64,000 nucleotides of DNA from Erythrobacter sp. SCSIO 43205 (GTDB taxonomy: Bacteria > Pseudomonadota > Alphaproteobacteria > Sphingomonadales > Sphingomonadaceae): contig NZ_CP063202.1 of NCBI RefSeq assembly GCF_019904235.1, positions 2,418,001-2,482,000 on the forward strand. The letters are read 5' to 3'. Positions 37,541 through 47,734 of the stretch are shown piece after piece. Both the position numbers and the translations under genes were made by a program. The number at the start of each line of letters is the position of its first letter. Within the stretch, counting starts at the first letter, position 1. Under the pieces are notes generated by a model that saw only the letters and a program-made list of their open reading frames with translations, was not told where the DNA came from and made no database searches.

Positions 37541-39199
37541 TTAGCCCCCGCCAAAACTTGCGATAATACGCGCGATGACTTCTCCCGAAGGAAGCTTGTC
37601 GCGAACAATGCCCGCGATTTTGAACAAACGCTCACCAAGCGAGATAATGTTCTCGGCATCTTTTGCGCCCTCGCCCGCTTTTTTGAGCGTTCCGCCCATC
37701 TTTCGGAAAGCGTTGCGGCTGGTTTCGCTTGCAGCGACGCGCGCCGGATCGTCTTCTGGCGCATCGGGTGCAACCAGGGCGTTGCTCGCCTCGATCACGG
37801 ACTGTGCAAGCGCGGTGGTCTGGCCGGTGGTGCGAAGGGCCTCAGCAATCAGGTCGAGCATTTCGCGAGTGAGCGGCGTGCCTGTTTGTCCCAGCTTACC
37901 GTGCCAGAGCTCGGCAAGTTTCGGGCTGAACTCTGCGATCATTTTGAGCGCTTCGACCAGGGGAAGATAAGCGTCGCGCTGCTTTTCGGAAAGCTGCGGG
38001 TTCAAGCTGTCACCGCTTTCGCGCTCATCGACCTGACGGATGATTTCCCTCGCCCTCAAGATAAAGAGGCGCGGTCGCAGCGCCTCGACATCCTCTCCCA
38101 CAGCCTCTTTTAGAAGCCGGGTCGGCTCTTCCATGTCCTTGGCATTGGTCTGGGCCGCGGTCGCGAGAAGTGCAATTTCGATCAGGCGCAGGATTTCGCT
38201 ATGGTTGTCACGCTCATCGGGATCGCCTTGGAGGCCGTTGGGAAGCGTCTCTTCATCAAGCTCGCTGCGCCCCTCCTCGTCGAGCGAAAAGGTAAAAGCG
38301 CGCGGGTTTTGCCGGAGTTCTTCGTCCGTGGGCGCGGTGATGCGCAAAGCATCGACAAACTCGGTTATCTCGGCATTGACTACGGCGGGTTCGCGGGACC
38401 ACCAGTTGTCGTCCTGTTCGACGATCCAGCGATAGAATTTCCCGTCCGCTTCGTTGTCGAAATCAGCGAAGGCGTGCGGGAGGCCCTCGATGCGGCCATA
38501 GTACCACTCGCGCCAGATTTGGAAGTTATAACCTGGAAGGGACAGCCATTTGCGAGCGTTGTCCCATTCCTTGCGCCAGCAAGCTGGCGCAGGAGGGTTA
38601 AGCCAAAGTCGAGCACGCGACAGATCCGCAAACGTAGGGTGCTCTTCGAGAAAGCGGCAATCTGCCTCGATCGCCTCGAACAGCGTTGGCGTGATCGCTT
38701 GAGAGGTGTTTACGGAGGCCTTCGCTGCCTGAATGACATTAGCGGCAGTTGAAGCACCGAAGGCAACAATCGAGTTAGCGGCAAGTGATGCTACTTTGGC
38801 CGCGGTTTTCCAAGCAGCTGTTACCGCCAATGACCTATCCCAATGAGGCCGCCATTTTGCCTTCTCTTCTTCACCGAAAGTTTCCGAGACTTTCCACTCA
38901 TATGATTGTTGAAGTGCGAACGCATCGTTTGCCTTCGAGAAAATAGAACCAGCGGCGAATTGAGCTGTCTCGACGGCATCTTTTTCCCGTCGCTCGAATG
39001 CCCAAAAGGAAATTGCAAAAGCCTTGAATGTTAGCAGAGGCATTAATGGGTCAACGCGCTCGCCAGGCACTGGCCGCTGGATGGCTACAACAGGCAAGGC
39101 CCGCAAAGCACAACGCAAAGTTATCACCTGAGCCCATTCCTGCGGCTTATCCTCAAGCCACTCCCTAAGCTCTTCCTCTGAACTAATCTCTACCGCCAT
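37541..39199 (-). CDS. Hypothetical protein, unrecognised
   Basis: I do not recognise this gene. It would give 552 residues from the ATG at 39199 (MAVEISSEEELREWLEDKPQEWAQ); 13 further residues precede it in the longer frame. The N-terminal stretch is acidic and helical (REWLEDKPQEWAQVITLRCALRALPV); the middle contains a Trp-rich patch (NPPAPACWRKEWDNARKWLSLPGYNFQIWREWYYGR). The C-terminal 200 residues are helical with a Glu/Ala/Leu bias and end in a glycine run. There is no signal peptide or clear membrane helix. It is convergent with the RTX gene, 9 bases apart. Codon use looks similar to the neighbours. Confidence 0.65.
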   Translation of the reverse strand: MAVEISSEEELREWLEDKPQEWAQVITLRCALRALPVVAIQRPVPGERVDPLMPLLTFKAFAISFWAFERREKDAVETAQFAAGSIFSKANDAFALQQSYEWKVSETFGEEEKAKWRPHWDRSLAVTAAWKTAAKVASLAANSIVAFGASTAANVIQAAKASVNTSQAITPTLFEAIEADCRFLEEHPTFADLSRARLWLNPPAPACWRKEWDNARKWLSLPGYNFQIWREWYYGRIEGLPHAFADFDNEADGKFYRWIVEQDDNWWSREPAVVNAEITEFVDALRITAPTDEELRQNPRAFTFSLDEEGRSELDEETLPNGLQGDPDERDNHSEILRLIEIALLATAAQTNAKDMEEPTRLLKEAVGEDVEALRPRLFILRAREIIRQVDERESGDSLNPQLSEKQRDAYLPLVEALKMIAEFSPKLAELWHGKLGQTGTPLTREMLDLIAEALRTTGQTTALAQSVIEASNALVAPDAPEDDPARVAASETSRNAFRKMGGTLKKAGEGAKDAENIISLGERLFKIAGIVRDKLPSGEVIARIIASFGGG

Positions 39200-39830
39200 C
39201 CCCCATCTATCCCCGCGCTGTCCGGCAATAGCAAGCACCGCTTTGGCGCGGGCTTGCTTCTGTTGCCCGGACGGGACGAATCAATCCTTCCCAGCACTCC
39301 GAAACCGCGCCGGTTCAGGCTTCTTGACGGGCTCGCTCGCGCCCATTGCATCCATTGACAACGCATTAAATCAAGAAATCGTCCCTGTCTCAAACACCTG
39401 AACCCACTCATCTTTTTAGCTCTAAAGCACCCCCCTACAGGAATTCTTAAGTGTCGCCTTTGTGCAATTTGCGCGAACACAATGGCTCTCTTTGGCAAGT
39501 TGTTGCTGATGAGGCTCTTCGGGTCGCAACGAAAGCCTTTCAAAGGCGCAAATGAGTTATTGAGATGCGGCGCTCCTAACCCGCCGCGCCGGGCTGGTGT
39601 GTTATTGCTAGTGAGAAGGTTCGTCGCTGCACCCGGCGCCCCTGTCTTGCAATTAAAGCAGTGCGCGTCAGTCCGGCATCCCCCCTCCCTCCAAAAATCT
39701 GCGCATCAGCGGCATGGTCACAACTGGAGGCCCTGCATTAAAGGTTTGAACGCAAGTGTTCGCTTACGGGACACCCTTGCGCTTACCGCTCCCCTTACCA
39801 AACCAGCCGCGCTACGCGCATTGGCGCGCA
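39200..39830. other. Intergenic region with no recognised feature
   Basis: About 630 bases separate the minus-strand hypothetical gene from the cell-wall hydrolase gene. The open frames within (39190-39543 on the minus strand, 39482-39847 on the plus strand) are Arg/Leu-rich and look like non-coding frames. I saw no tRNA, clear promoter or repeat in it. The promoters of both flanking genes should lie here, since they are divergent. Confidence 0.5.
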
Positions 39831-41369
39831 ATGACTTTGATCGCTAAACTTCGGGCCAGGATGCCATTTGCACGACGCACCCCTGAGGTGATCTGTCTGC
39901 CTTATGAAACGCGCCGTGATGATCGCGACGACGCAGCGCTCTTCGACGCATCTGCCTTTGGCGAGAAGCCCGTTGAAGAGGCGGTGTTCGAGGAGATACG
40001 CGGGCCGGAAGTCTCCGTCTTCAAGAAAACAAAGCGCACGCAAAAAAGCGACGCAAATGAAGCGTTGCGTTTTGACAGGCCGATTTTCCTTGCCGAGCGC
40101 GCGCCTGATCCGCTGGCAAGCGCCCCGGCTCAATCGAGCCCGGACCGGGCCGAGAAGGCGCATCACGCCCCAAAGACAAAATCAGCGCCATCGCCCAAGC
40201 CTGCTTCCATATCCGCCGCTACACCTGCCAAGTCGGGCTGGTCGCCAAGCGCGCGTTTGATGGCGCTGCTTGCGATTATTGCTGTGCCAGCGGTCGCCGC
40301 TGCCCCTCAAAAAATTGGCCAGCTTCCCGGCGATGCGCCAACCGAAGCCGAAATGGTGAGCGCAAAGCTTCGCGAGGAGCTGGCGCGCAATCCTGCGATG
40401 CCGTTTGAAAAGCCGGGGATGAGCTTTCCGGGCTCTGCTTTCTTCTTTCTCGCCGATCCACCGTCCGATGCCCTGATCGCGCTGCCTACCACCGATGCTC
40501 TGCTGCCCGAAACAGGCGAGGCGGGCCACGAGCTTGGACAAGTGATTGACGCAGGGCCCGGCGCAAATCCGTTCTTCACCACTGGCGGCACCGATCATAT
40601 GCGCGCCAGCAACTGTCTTGCGCAGGCGATCTGGTACGAAGCGGCCAGCGAAAGCGAAGCGGGCAAGCGCGCAGTTGCGCAAGTGGTCCTCAACCGCGTT
40701 GCCCATCCCGGCTGGCCAGGCAGCGTGTGCGGCGTTGTCTATCAAGGATCAAACCGCAGCACCGGGTGCCAGTTCACCTTCACCTGTGACGGAAGCCTCA
40801 AACGACCTGCAAAGGGTCGTTCATGGGACGAGGCACAGCGGATCGCCAATGAAGCGCTGAGCGGTAAGGTTTACGCGCCCATCGGCCATGCGACGCATTA
40901 CCACACGCTTTGGGTAAACCCGTATTGGGCCTCCAGCCTCGATCATGTCGGCACGATTGGCGCACATCGCTTTTACCGCAATCGCGGCGCTGGCGGGAAA
41001 AAGGGCGCGTTTACGCAGCGGTATGCAGGGATAGAACCGGGAGTGAACGCCCGCGTGACCGCTGCGCCGTTAAGCGAAATCGCTCCTGACCCGATGGTGC
41101 GCGATGCAGCCATGGCTTTGCCAGCGCCAAGTGCGCGACACACCCCATCGGGCAATGCAGCGGGTGGCTACCAAATTCCAGCCGTGCCAGCCCAAGCCGT
41201 CGCAGGCCCCGGCGCCGTGCGCACCGACCCGCACGTCTCTGGCGTGGGTCAGGTGCGCGAGGATTATTCACGCGCGGGGCAATGGAAAAGCGATGCAGCG
41301 CGCAAGGCCTTGCTCAAAGAGAAAGAAAAACGCGCCAATACGCCGCCACAGGGCAGCTCAGAACCTTAA
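39831..41369 (+). CDS. Cell wall hydrolase (SleB/Hydrolase_2 family)
   Basis: The C-terminal domain (residues about 255-385) is a SleB/CwlJ-type cell-wall hydrolase: NCLAQAIWYEAASESEAGKRAV with the catalytic glutamate, QVVLNRVAHPGWPG, and CQFTFTCDGS. Such enzymes cut the glycan chains of peptidoglycan. The N-terminal half is low complexity (Pro/Ala/Ser/Lys) with a single hydrophobic segment near residue 145 (LMALLAIIAVPAVAAAP), which could anchor it or be a late signal. The ATG at 39831 (MTLIAKLRARMPF) is chosen by its position and codon use, but lacks a good ribosome binding site; the GTG at 39756 and the ATG at 39861 are possible. Confidence 0.85.
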   Translation: MTLIAKLRARMPFARRTPEVICLPYETRRDDRDDAALFDASAFGEKPVEEAVFEEIRGPEVSVFKKTKRTQKSDANEALRFDRPIFLAERAPDPLASAPAQSSPDRAEKAHHAPKTKSAPSPKPASISAATPAKSGWSPSARLMALLAIIAVPAVAAAPQKIGQLPGDAPTEAEMVSAKLREELARNPAMPFEKPGMSFPGSAFFFLADPPSDALIALPTTDALLPETGEAGHELGQVIDAGPGANPFFTTGGTDHMRASNCLAQAIWYEAASESEAGKRAVAQVVLNRVAHPGWPGSVCGVVYQGSNRSTGCQFTFTCDGSLKRPAKGRSWDEAQRIANEALSGKVYAPIGHATHYHTLWVNPYWASSLDHVGTIGAHRFYRNRGAGGKKGAFTQRYAGIEPGVNARVTAAPLSEIAPDPMVRDAAMALPAPSARHTPSGNAAGGYQIPAVPAQAVAGPGAVRTDPHVSGVGQVREDYSRAGQWKSDAARKALLKEKEKRANTPPQGSSEP

Positions 41370-41518
41370 GCGGCGGGCAACAGGGTTAATGCGCTCTAAA
41401 CCCTAGTTTCACACAAAGCCTTTAAGGGCCCTCCCCTATTGCGGTGTTCCACACAGCAACGCCGTGCAGCACACATCGCCGCTTTACGGGTTTGCCAAAA
41501 TTTGGAACCTGAGCCCCC

Positions 41519-41866
41519 ATGTCGATCCATTTTGCCGCAGCCAAAACCACCGGATTTACCCCGGCAAGCGCCGCATCAGCGAAGAAAATCCTCGCCGCGA
41601 GCCAAGGCAATGTTGCCAATGACAATGGCGACAAGCGTGAGACAGCCGACCGTGTCCTGCGCGCAGCTTTGTGCCATTTTGCCGAGCATGGCCTTGGCGC
41701 AGCAAGGGTCGCACGCGCACAGGCTCAAAAAGCATTTTTCGATGGCGACCGTGAGACTTACGACTGGTGGCTGGGCATCACAAGGACGCTGGACCGTCGC
41801 CTTGCCGAGAGCGTTTCCAAACCTGCACCGGACGCAGAGGAAAAAGCGCCGAAGCTCAAAAAATAG
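41519..41866 (+). CDS. Small conserved hypothetical protein
   Basis: A 115-residue protein with a helical middle (DRVLRAALCHFAEHGLGAARVARAQAQKAFFDGD) and WWLGITRTLDRRLAESV, and a lysine-rich tail (EEKAPKLKK). No signal peptide, no domain name that I can attach. The coding bias looks real, and similar small proteins are common in Sphingomonadales, but I recall this only loosely. It lies between the cell-wall hydrolase and coq4 with about 150 and 226 bases to its neighbours. No strong ribosome binding site is visible before the ATG. Confidence 0.6.
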   Translation: MSIHFAAAKTTGFTPASAASAKKILAASQGNVANDNGDKRETADRVLRAALCHFAEHGLGAARVARAQAQKAFFDGDRETYDWWLGITRTLDRRLAESVSKPAPDAEEKAPKLKK

Positions 41867-42092
41867 GGGCCAAGCGCCCGAAATCTCCGGCGATTTATAC
41901 TTGCCAAAGGGTTAATAGGCGTTGACAAAATTTTACCGGTGAGCCAGCGTTTTGCGCATGGCGACACGGGTAGAGCTAAACAATCCCGCTGACCTGTATG
42001 ATGATCAGGCTCGGTTGTGGGACACTAAGGAGCAAGGCGTTGAGGCGTCTTCGTTCCTTTTGCGCGATGCAGGAGACAATGAGGGCGGCACT

Positions 42093-42905
42093 ATGCCCTC
42101 TCATACAATCTCCCGGATCACGCCCAATGGCGTTGAAACGCTGCCCATTTGCCACCCGGACAGAGTGCGGCCCGAATTCAACTTTGCCAAGGGGTGGAAA
42201 CATCTCAGAATCCTTGTGAAAGACAAGGACCGCACCGATGAACTATTTGGCGTGCTTGATTCCCTGCCATGGCGCGATGTGAACAACGAAGCGGCTGCTT
42301 TTCTTGCCACCGATCATGGTCGCCGGATATTCCAGTCTGAACCCTATCTTCCAGATATTCTCGACAATCACGAAGAGCTTCGCAAAATGCCCAAAGGCAG
42401 CTTTGCCGACGCCTACTGCAACTTTATGGAAGCCGAAGGCCTGACGGCAGCAGGCCTGATCGAAGAGGCGAACGTTTATCGCAAGGATAATGTGATTCTT
42501 GAAGACGGTATTGAGTGGTACAATAATCGACTGCGCGACACTCACGATATTTTACACGTGTTGACGGGGTATGGCCGCGATACCCTCGGTGAGCAGTGCC
42601 TTCTGGCCTTCCTTTTTGATCAGCGACCAAGCCCCGGGCACCTGTTCCTCGGTTGGCTGGGTACGCTTCTGATGAAAGCTAAAATCAAAACCAAGGCGCC
42701 GGTTCTTCGCGCCTTTTTGCAGGCACGCAGTCACGGACGCCTGACACAGCGTATCGTTGAACAACCAATTCTTGAGCTTTTGCCTCTGCCACTCGAAGAA
42801 GTGCGGCGCAGGCTCAACGTTCGCGAGCCGACAACCTATCTCCAAGCGCTTGAGACTTGGCGCAAAGAGCGCATTGACCCTCACGCACTTCTGGGTGCTG
42901 GCTAG
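42093..42905 (+). CDS. Coq4 family protein (ubiquinone biosynthesis)
   Basis: The Coq4 zinc-binding signature is present: DTHDILHVLTGYGRDTLGEQ (H-D-x2-H-x11-E). In eukaryotes Coq4 organises the CoQ complex and takes part in C1 processing of the ring; in Alphaproteobacteria it is taken to serve ubiquinone synthesis, which is inference here. The ATG at 42093 gives 270 residues and has GAGGG 7 bases upstream; the longer frame from 41952, or the ATG at 41958, would add 45-47 residues, of unclear coding nature. A TTGACA near 41923 could be a promoter hexamer, but no good -10 follows. The next gene, a GGDEF-EAL protein, starts 180 bases later. Confidence 0.82.
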   Translation: MPSHTISRITPNGVETLPICHPDRVRPEFNFAKGWKHLRILVKDKDRTDELFGVLDSLPWRDVNNEAAAFLATDHGRRIFQSEPYLPDILDNHEELRKMPKGSFADAYCNFMEAEGLTAAGLIEEANVYRKDNVILEDGIEWYNNRLRDTHDILHVLTGYGRDTLGEQCLLAFLFDQRPSPGHLFLGWLGTLLMKAKIKTKAPVLRAFLQARSHGRLTQRIVEQPILELLPLPLEEVRRRLNVREPTTYLQALETWRKERIDPHALLGAG

Positions 42906-43085
42906 CCGCTCTACTGGCTCCGACTGCGTTCCAGGTTGGCCGGACTGGTGTACTTTGCCATCCTATAGGCATTTATCCCTATAATTCACGGTCTATTGCG
43001 TAGAGGCGGTGTTAACCACTCTGACACTCCTGCGTGCTAGGAAAAAATCTGGATTAGCAGCAGGACGAAACTCATTTCAAAGCTC

Positions 43086-45017
43086 ATGCATCTTTTGTCT
43101 GGCCGTCAGAGAGAGGACGCGGTTGACCAAGAGGTCCGAAGGGCTCTGGTCAAGTCGCTTTATTCGAGCCCTACAAACCTCGTTATAGGCGCGGTTACGA
43201 CAGTGAGCGCGGCATCGGTTGCTGCGTGGGTATCTGCGCTTGATGGACTATGGATCGCTGCCCTTGCGCTCACGCTGATTGCAAGCGTGCGCATCATCGC
43301 CTCCCTTGGCCTGTCGCCCGACGATAACAACAGTTCGACCACAAAACTTGAACTGACTTACGAAATCGGGGCATTCAGCTTCGCATTGGCTCTCGGAATA
43401 ACAGCAGCTTACACGATCCTTGCTGGCGCTCCTGCGCAAGTTGAAGTGCTGATGGTTGCCAATGCCCTTGGCTACGGAATTGGAGTCAGCGCACGCAATG
43501 CAGGCCGCCCGACAATCGCAATCGGGCAATTGGCCTTTTCCTGCTTGCCGATTGCCGCTGCATCGTTGTGGACAATGACCATCGGTTATGTTGCGCTTGG
43601 TGTTACAATTCTGCTCCTGATTCCTGCACAAACCGTTATTACCCGCCAGATCTTCAGCGAAATTCGCGATTCCATCGCTTCGGCCAACACCAATGCGCGC
43701 CTTGCAGAAAGGATGGAAATACAAGCCCGCACTGACGTTGTGACCGGGCTTGCCAACCGCGCAGGCCTCAATCACGCTCTTGCCAACGCCATTGAGAACC
43801 ACGACCAGCAATCCAAGATTGCATTGATCTGGATCGACCTTGACCGGTTCAAGGAAGTGAACGACCTGCTTGGTCACCCGGTCGGCGACAAGGTGCTAAA
43901 AGGGATTGCAGAACGGTTGCAGAATGTCACCCCCGACGGCAGCACGGTTGCACGTTTCGGGGGCGATGAATTCATCGTCCTGTGCCCGATCGACAATCTC
44001 AAGCACGCCGAACTGATCGCCAGCGAAATCCATTGCGAGATCATGTGCCCGATGCGCATCGATGGCGAGCTTCTGGATATTCGCGCCTCGCTTGGCGTGG
44101 CACTTGCACCTGATGATGCAGCTGATGCCGACCAGTTGATGCAGGCCGCGGACCTTGCGCTTTATCATGCCAAGGTGGGTGGGCGCGCGCAGACGTGTTT
44201 TTACGAACCCTCGATGAGCCGCGACCTTGTTCGTCGCCGCGAGATTGAGGCTGAGCTGCGTCAGGCCATCCTTCGCGATGAACTGTCGATCTTCTTCCAG
44301 CCGATTGTGGACCTTGAAACAGGGCGGATCAAAACCTTCGAGGCGCTGGTGCGCTGGTTCCACCCGGAAAAAGGGGAATTGCGCCCTGACGAATTCATCC
44401 CGGTGGCCGAGGAAACCGGGGTTATCGTCACGCTTGGCAATTGGATCACGGTACAAGCGGCGCGCATCGCCGCAACTTGGCCCGATGATGTGACAGTGGC
44501 CGTCAACCTCTCTCCCTTGCAGATCCGCGCACCGGGCGCTGCCTTGGGGATCAAGAACGCGCTTCGTGAAGCGGGCCTTCCTGCGCACCGCCTTGAGCTT
44601 GAGGTGACAGAGAGCCTGTTTATCGAAGACAACCACGCAACGGCCGCATTTATCGACGAGCTTTCGGCGATGGGCGTGCGCTTTGCGCTCGATGATTTTG
44701 GCACAGGCTATTCTTCCTTGAGCTACATCAACTCCTTCCCCTTCTCCAAGATCAAGGTTGATCGCAGCTTTGTCTCCGGCGCCCAAGCCGGGCAAAAGAG
44801 CGATGCGATCATTCAAGCGGTCGCCAAGATGGGCAATACGCTGGGCATGGATATTGTCGCAGAGGGCCTTGAGACAGCCGAGCAGGTGACAGCCGTGCGC
44901 GAGGCGGGTTGCAACCTTGGCCAAGGCTATCATTTCAGCCGCGCCGTGCCGGACTATCTGGCCGCCATGCTGCTGTCGCAAGAGCGCGGCGAAGACAAGC
45001 TGCGCGCAAGGGCCTGA
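43086..45017 (+). CDS. GGDEF-EAL membrane protein (cyclic-di-GMP turnover)
   Basis: This 643-residue protein has five or six transmembrane segments (about residues 30-195), a GGDEF domain with intact GGDEF at residues 292-296 and DLDRFKEVNDLLGH, and an EAL domain with EAL at 419-421, VNLSPLQIR and DDFGTGYSS. Intact motifs in both halves mean that it could make and degrade cyclic di-GMP, so the net activity cannot be predicted. The N-terminal membrane domain resembles the MASE-like sensors but I cannot name it. The ATG at 43086 has only a weak site upstream. It stands alone, with 245 bases before mdh. Confidence 0.92.
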   Translation: MHLLSGRQREDAVDQEVRRALVKSLYSSPTNLVIGAVTTVSAASVAAWVSALDGLWIAALALTLIASVRIIASLGLSPDDNNSSTTKLELTYEIGAFSFALALGITAAYTILAGAPAQVEVLMVANALGYGIGVSARNAGRPTIAIGQLAFSCLPIAAASLWTMTIGYVALGVTILLLIPAQTVITRQIFSEIRDSIASANTNARLAERMEIQARTDVVTGLANRAGLNHALANAIENHDQQSKIALIWIDLDRFKEVNDLLGHPVGDKVLKGIAERLQNVTPDGSTVARFGGDEFIVLCPIDNLKHAELIASEIHCEIMCPMRIDGELLDIRASLGVALAPDDAADADQLMQAADLALYHAKVGGRAQTCFYEPSMSRDLVRRREIEAELRQAILRDELSIFFQPIVDLETGRIKTFEALVRWFHPEKGELRPDEFIPVAEETGVIVTLGNWITVQAARIAATWPDDVTVAVNLSPLQIRAPGAALGIKNALREAGLPAHRLELEVTESLFIEDNHATAAFIDELSAMGVRFALDDFGTGYSSLSYINSFPFSKIKVDRSFVSGAQAGQKSDAIIQAVAKMGNTLGMDIVAEGLETAEQVTAVREAGCNLGQGYHFSRAVPDYLAAMLLSQERGEDKLRARA

Positions 45018-45046
45018 CGCTTACGCCCTCCTCTAAATGCGAGCTA

Positions 45047-45137
45047 TTGCAAAGGTTAGGTGTTTGCGCATAGGCTTATTGCAATTGCAAACTGTTTGCA
45101 AAGATAGATGGCCTATACGACCTTTTGACGGTTGCAA
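45047..45137. promoter_or_regulatory. Cluster of five TTGCAA palindromes before mdh
   Basis: TTGCAA occurs at 45047, 45079, 45085, 45096 and 45132, with a back-to-back TTGCAATTGCAA at 45079-45090. Five copies of a 6-bp palindrome in 91 bases is far above chance (about one every 4 kb in a balanced sequence). They lie 126-216 bases upstream of the mdh start and are candidate sites for a regulator of the TCA-cycle cluster. I cannot say which regulator. Confidence 0.5.
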
Positions 45138-45157
45138 TCGCCCTTTTGCCAGCCTAG

Positions 45158-46225
<1,068 letters not shown>

Positions 46226-46238
46226 CCCCGCCGACCAT

Positions 46239-46308
46239 CGTCATCCCGGCGCAGGCCGGGATCCAGTAGCGAGCCTAGAACTGGATACCGGCCTTCGCCG
46301 GTATGACG
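46239..46308. repeat. Facing palindromic repeat pair upstream of GIY-YIG gene 1
   Basis: The left unit (46239-46266) starts CGTCATCCCGGCGCAGGCCG and ends GGATCCAG; the right unit (46281-46308) starts CTGGATACCGGCCTTCGCCG and ends GTATGACG. Each is an imperfect hairpin, and the pair forms a larger inverted repeat with a 14-base centre. It starts 14 bases after the mdh stop and ends 14 bases before the GIY-YIG ATG. Confidence 0.9.
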
Positions 46309-46322
46309 ATCGGGGTTGAACG

Positions 46323-46616
46323 ATGGAACAGGGCGGTTTTGTCTACATTATGGCGAGCCGCCGAAACGGTACGATTTATATCGGTGTCACCTCTGACTTG
46401 CCCAAGAGGGTGTGGGAGCACCGCGAAGAAAGGATCGAAGGCTTCACGAAGAAATATGGCTGCAAAACGCTCGTCTGGTTTGAACCTCACGACACAATCA
46501 AAGCGGCCATCACTCGCGAACGCCAAATGAAGGAATGGAAGCGCAGTTGGAAGCTGCGTGTGATCGAAGAGAAGAACCCCAATTGGGACGATTTGTTCGA
46601 GTTGGTTTGTAGCTAA
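46323..46616 (+). CDS. Small GIY-YIG nuclease-domain protein (cassette copy 1)
   Basis: The 97-residue protein is almost entirely a GIY-YIG domain of the YhbQ-like group: GFVYIMASRRNGTIYIGVTSDLPKRVWEHRE gives the two tyrosines and the arginine of the active site, and the glutamate is expected in TRERQMKEWKR. The C-terminal part (WKLRVIEEKNPNWDDLF) is usual. Such proteins cut or bind DNA as single domains; most are uncharacterised. It lies between mdh and sucD with a palindromic repeat pair on both sides; GGGG 7 bases before the ATG is a plausible ribosome binding site. It is a paralogue of the 47735-48034 gene. A cellular role is not known. Confidence 0.88.
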   Translation: MEQGGFVYIMASRRNGTIYIGVTSDLPKRVWEHREERIEGFTKKYGCKTLVWFEPHDTIKAAITRERQMKEWKRSWKLRVIEEKNPNWDDLFELVCS

Positions 46617-46624
46617 ATTGGTTC

Positions 46625-46706
46625 CGTCATCCCGGCGCAGGCCGGGATCCAGAAAGGCTAGGACGGCACTTTGTTTCACTGGACCCCGGCCTTCGCCGGG
46701 GTGACG
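46625..46706. repeat. Facing palindromic repeat pair downstream of GIY-YIG gene 1
   Basis: Left unit 46625-46652 is identical in its core to the left unit at 46239 (CGTCATCCCGGCGCAGGCCG); right unit 46679-46706 runs CTGGACCCCGGCCTTCGCCG to GGGTGACG. It starts 8 bases after the GIY-YIG stop and ends 26 bases before the sucD ATG. Confidence 0.9.
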
Positions 46707-46732
46707 ATTAAGGCAAGAAGGAACGACTAGAA

Positions 46733-47623
46733 ATGTCCATCCTCATCAACAAAGACACGCGTGTAATCACCCAAGGGATGACCGGCAACACCGGCACCTT
46801 CCACACCCAGCAAGCCTTGGATTACGGCTCGCAAATGGTGGCAGGCGTAACCCCCGGCAAAGGCGGAACCGAGCATATCGGCATCCCCCAATTCAACACC
46901 GTGCGCGAAGCCAAGGCGGCGACGGGTGCGACAGCAAGCTGCATCTACGTCCCCCCGCCCTTCGCAGCCGACGCGATTTGTGAGGCTATCGACGCAGAGG
47001 TTGAGCTGATCATCTGCATCACCGAGGGCATTCCCGTGCTCGACATGGTGCGCGCAAAGGCTGCACTTAAAGGCTCCAAATCGCGCCTCATCGGCCCGAA
47101 CTGCCCCGGCGTTCTGACGCCGGATGAGTGCAAGATCGGCATTATGCCGGGCTCTATCTTTAAGAAGGGCTCTGTCGGCGTTGTATCCCGCTCGGGCACG
47201 CTTACTTACGAAGCGGTGCACCAGACAACTATGGTGGGCTTGGGGCAAACCACGGCTGTTGGCATTGGCGGTGACCCTGTGAACGGCACCAACTTCATCG
47301 ACGTGCTCGACCTCTTCCTTGACGACCCTGAAACAAAGTCGATGATCATGATCGGCGAAATCGGCGGGTCCGCTGAAGAAGAAGCCGCCGAGTTCCTGAA
47401 GCAAGAGGCTGCCAAGGGCCGCTCGAAGCCGACGGTCGGCTTTATCGCAGGCCGCACGGCGCCTCCGGGCCGCCGCATGGGCCACGCAGGCGCGATTGTG
47501 TCAGGCGGCAAAGGCGGCGCAGAAGACAAGATCGCCGCAATGGAAGACGCCGGCATCCGCGTAAGCCCGTCGCCATCTGAGCTGGGCACAACGCTCGACG
47601 CGATGTTGAAAGAGTTGGCGTGA
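46733..47623 (+). CDS. sucD: Succinate--CoA ligase subunit alpha
   Basis: The alpha subunit of succinyl-CoA synthetase, which makes ATP or GTP while converting succinyl-CoA to succinate. The CoA-binding Rossmann domain ([29 protein letters not shown]), the ligase half and the phospho-histidine H251 in [16 protein letters not shown] are intact. At 296 residues it has the usual length. The beta subunit gene sucC is expected to precede it but is not here; the GIY-YIG cassette takes its place. The ATG follows the repeat pair by 26 bases. Confidence 0.98.
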   Translation: MSILINKDTRVITQGMTGNTGTFHTQQALDYGSQMVAGVTPGKGGTEHIGIPQFNTVREAKAATGATASCIYVPPPFAADAICEAIDAEVELIICITEGIPVLDMVRAKAALKGSKSRLIGPNCPGVLTPDECKIGIMPGSIFKKGSVGVVSRSGTLTYEAVHQTTMVGLGQTTAVGIGGDPVNGTNFIDVLDLFLDDPETKSMIMIGEIGGSAEEEAAEFLKQEAAKGRSKPTVGFIAGRTAPPGRRMGHAGAIVSGGKGGAEDKIAAMEDAGIRVSPSPSELGTTLDAMLKELA

Positions 47624-47630
47624 ACCCAAG

Positions 47631-47734
47631 CGTCACCCCTCACCGCTCCCCCGCGAAGGCGGGGGCCCAGAGCATCGAAACGCGGTGCTCGACAACCCTG
47701 GATCCCCGCCTGCGCGGGCAAGCGGAGGGGTGAC
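47631..47734. repeat. Palindromic repeat pair upstream of GIY-YIG gene 2
   Basis: Left unit 47631-47670 (CGTCACCCCTCACCGCTCCC and on to GGCCCAG) and right unit 47698-47734 (CTGGATCCCCGCCTGCGCGG and on to GGGGTGAC) form an inverted pair with hairpin potential in each. It begins 7 bases after the sucD stop, and the right unit ends exactly at the ATG of GIY-YIG gene 2; its GGAGGGG is the probable ribosome binding site of that gene. Confidence 0.88.
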
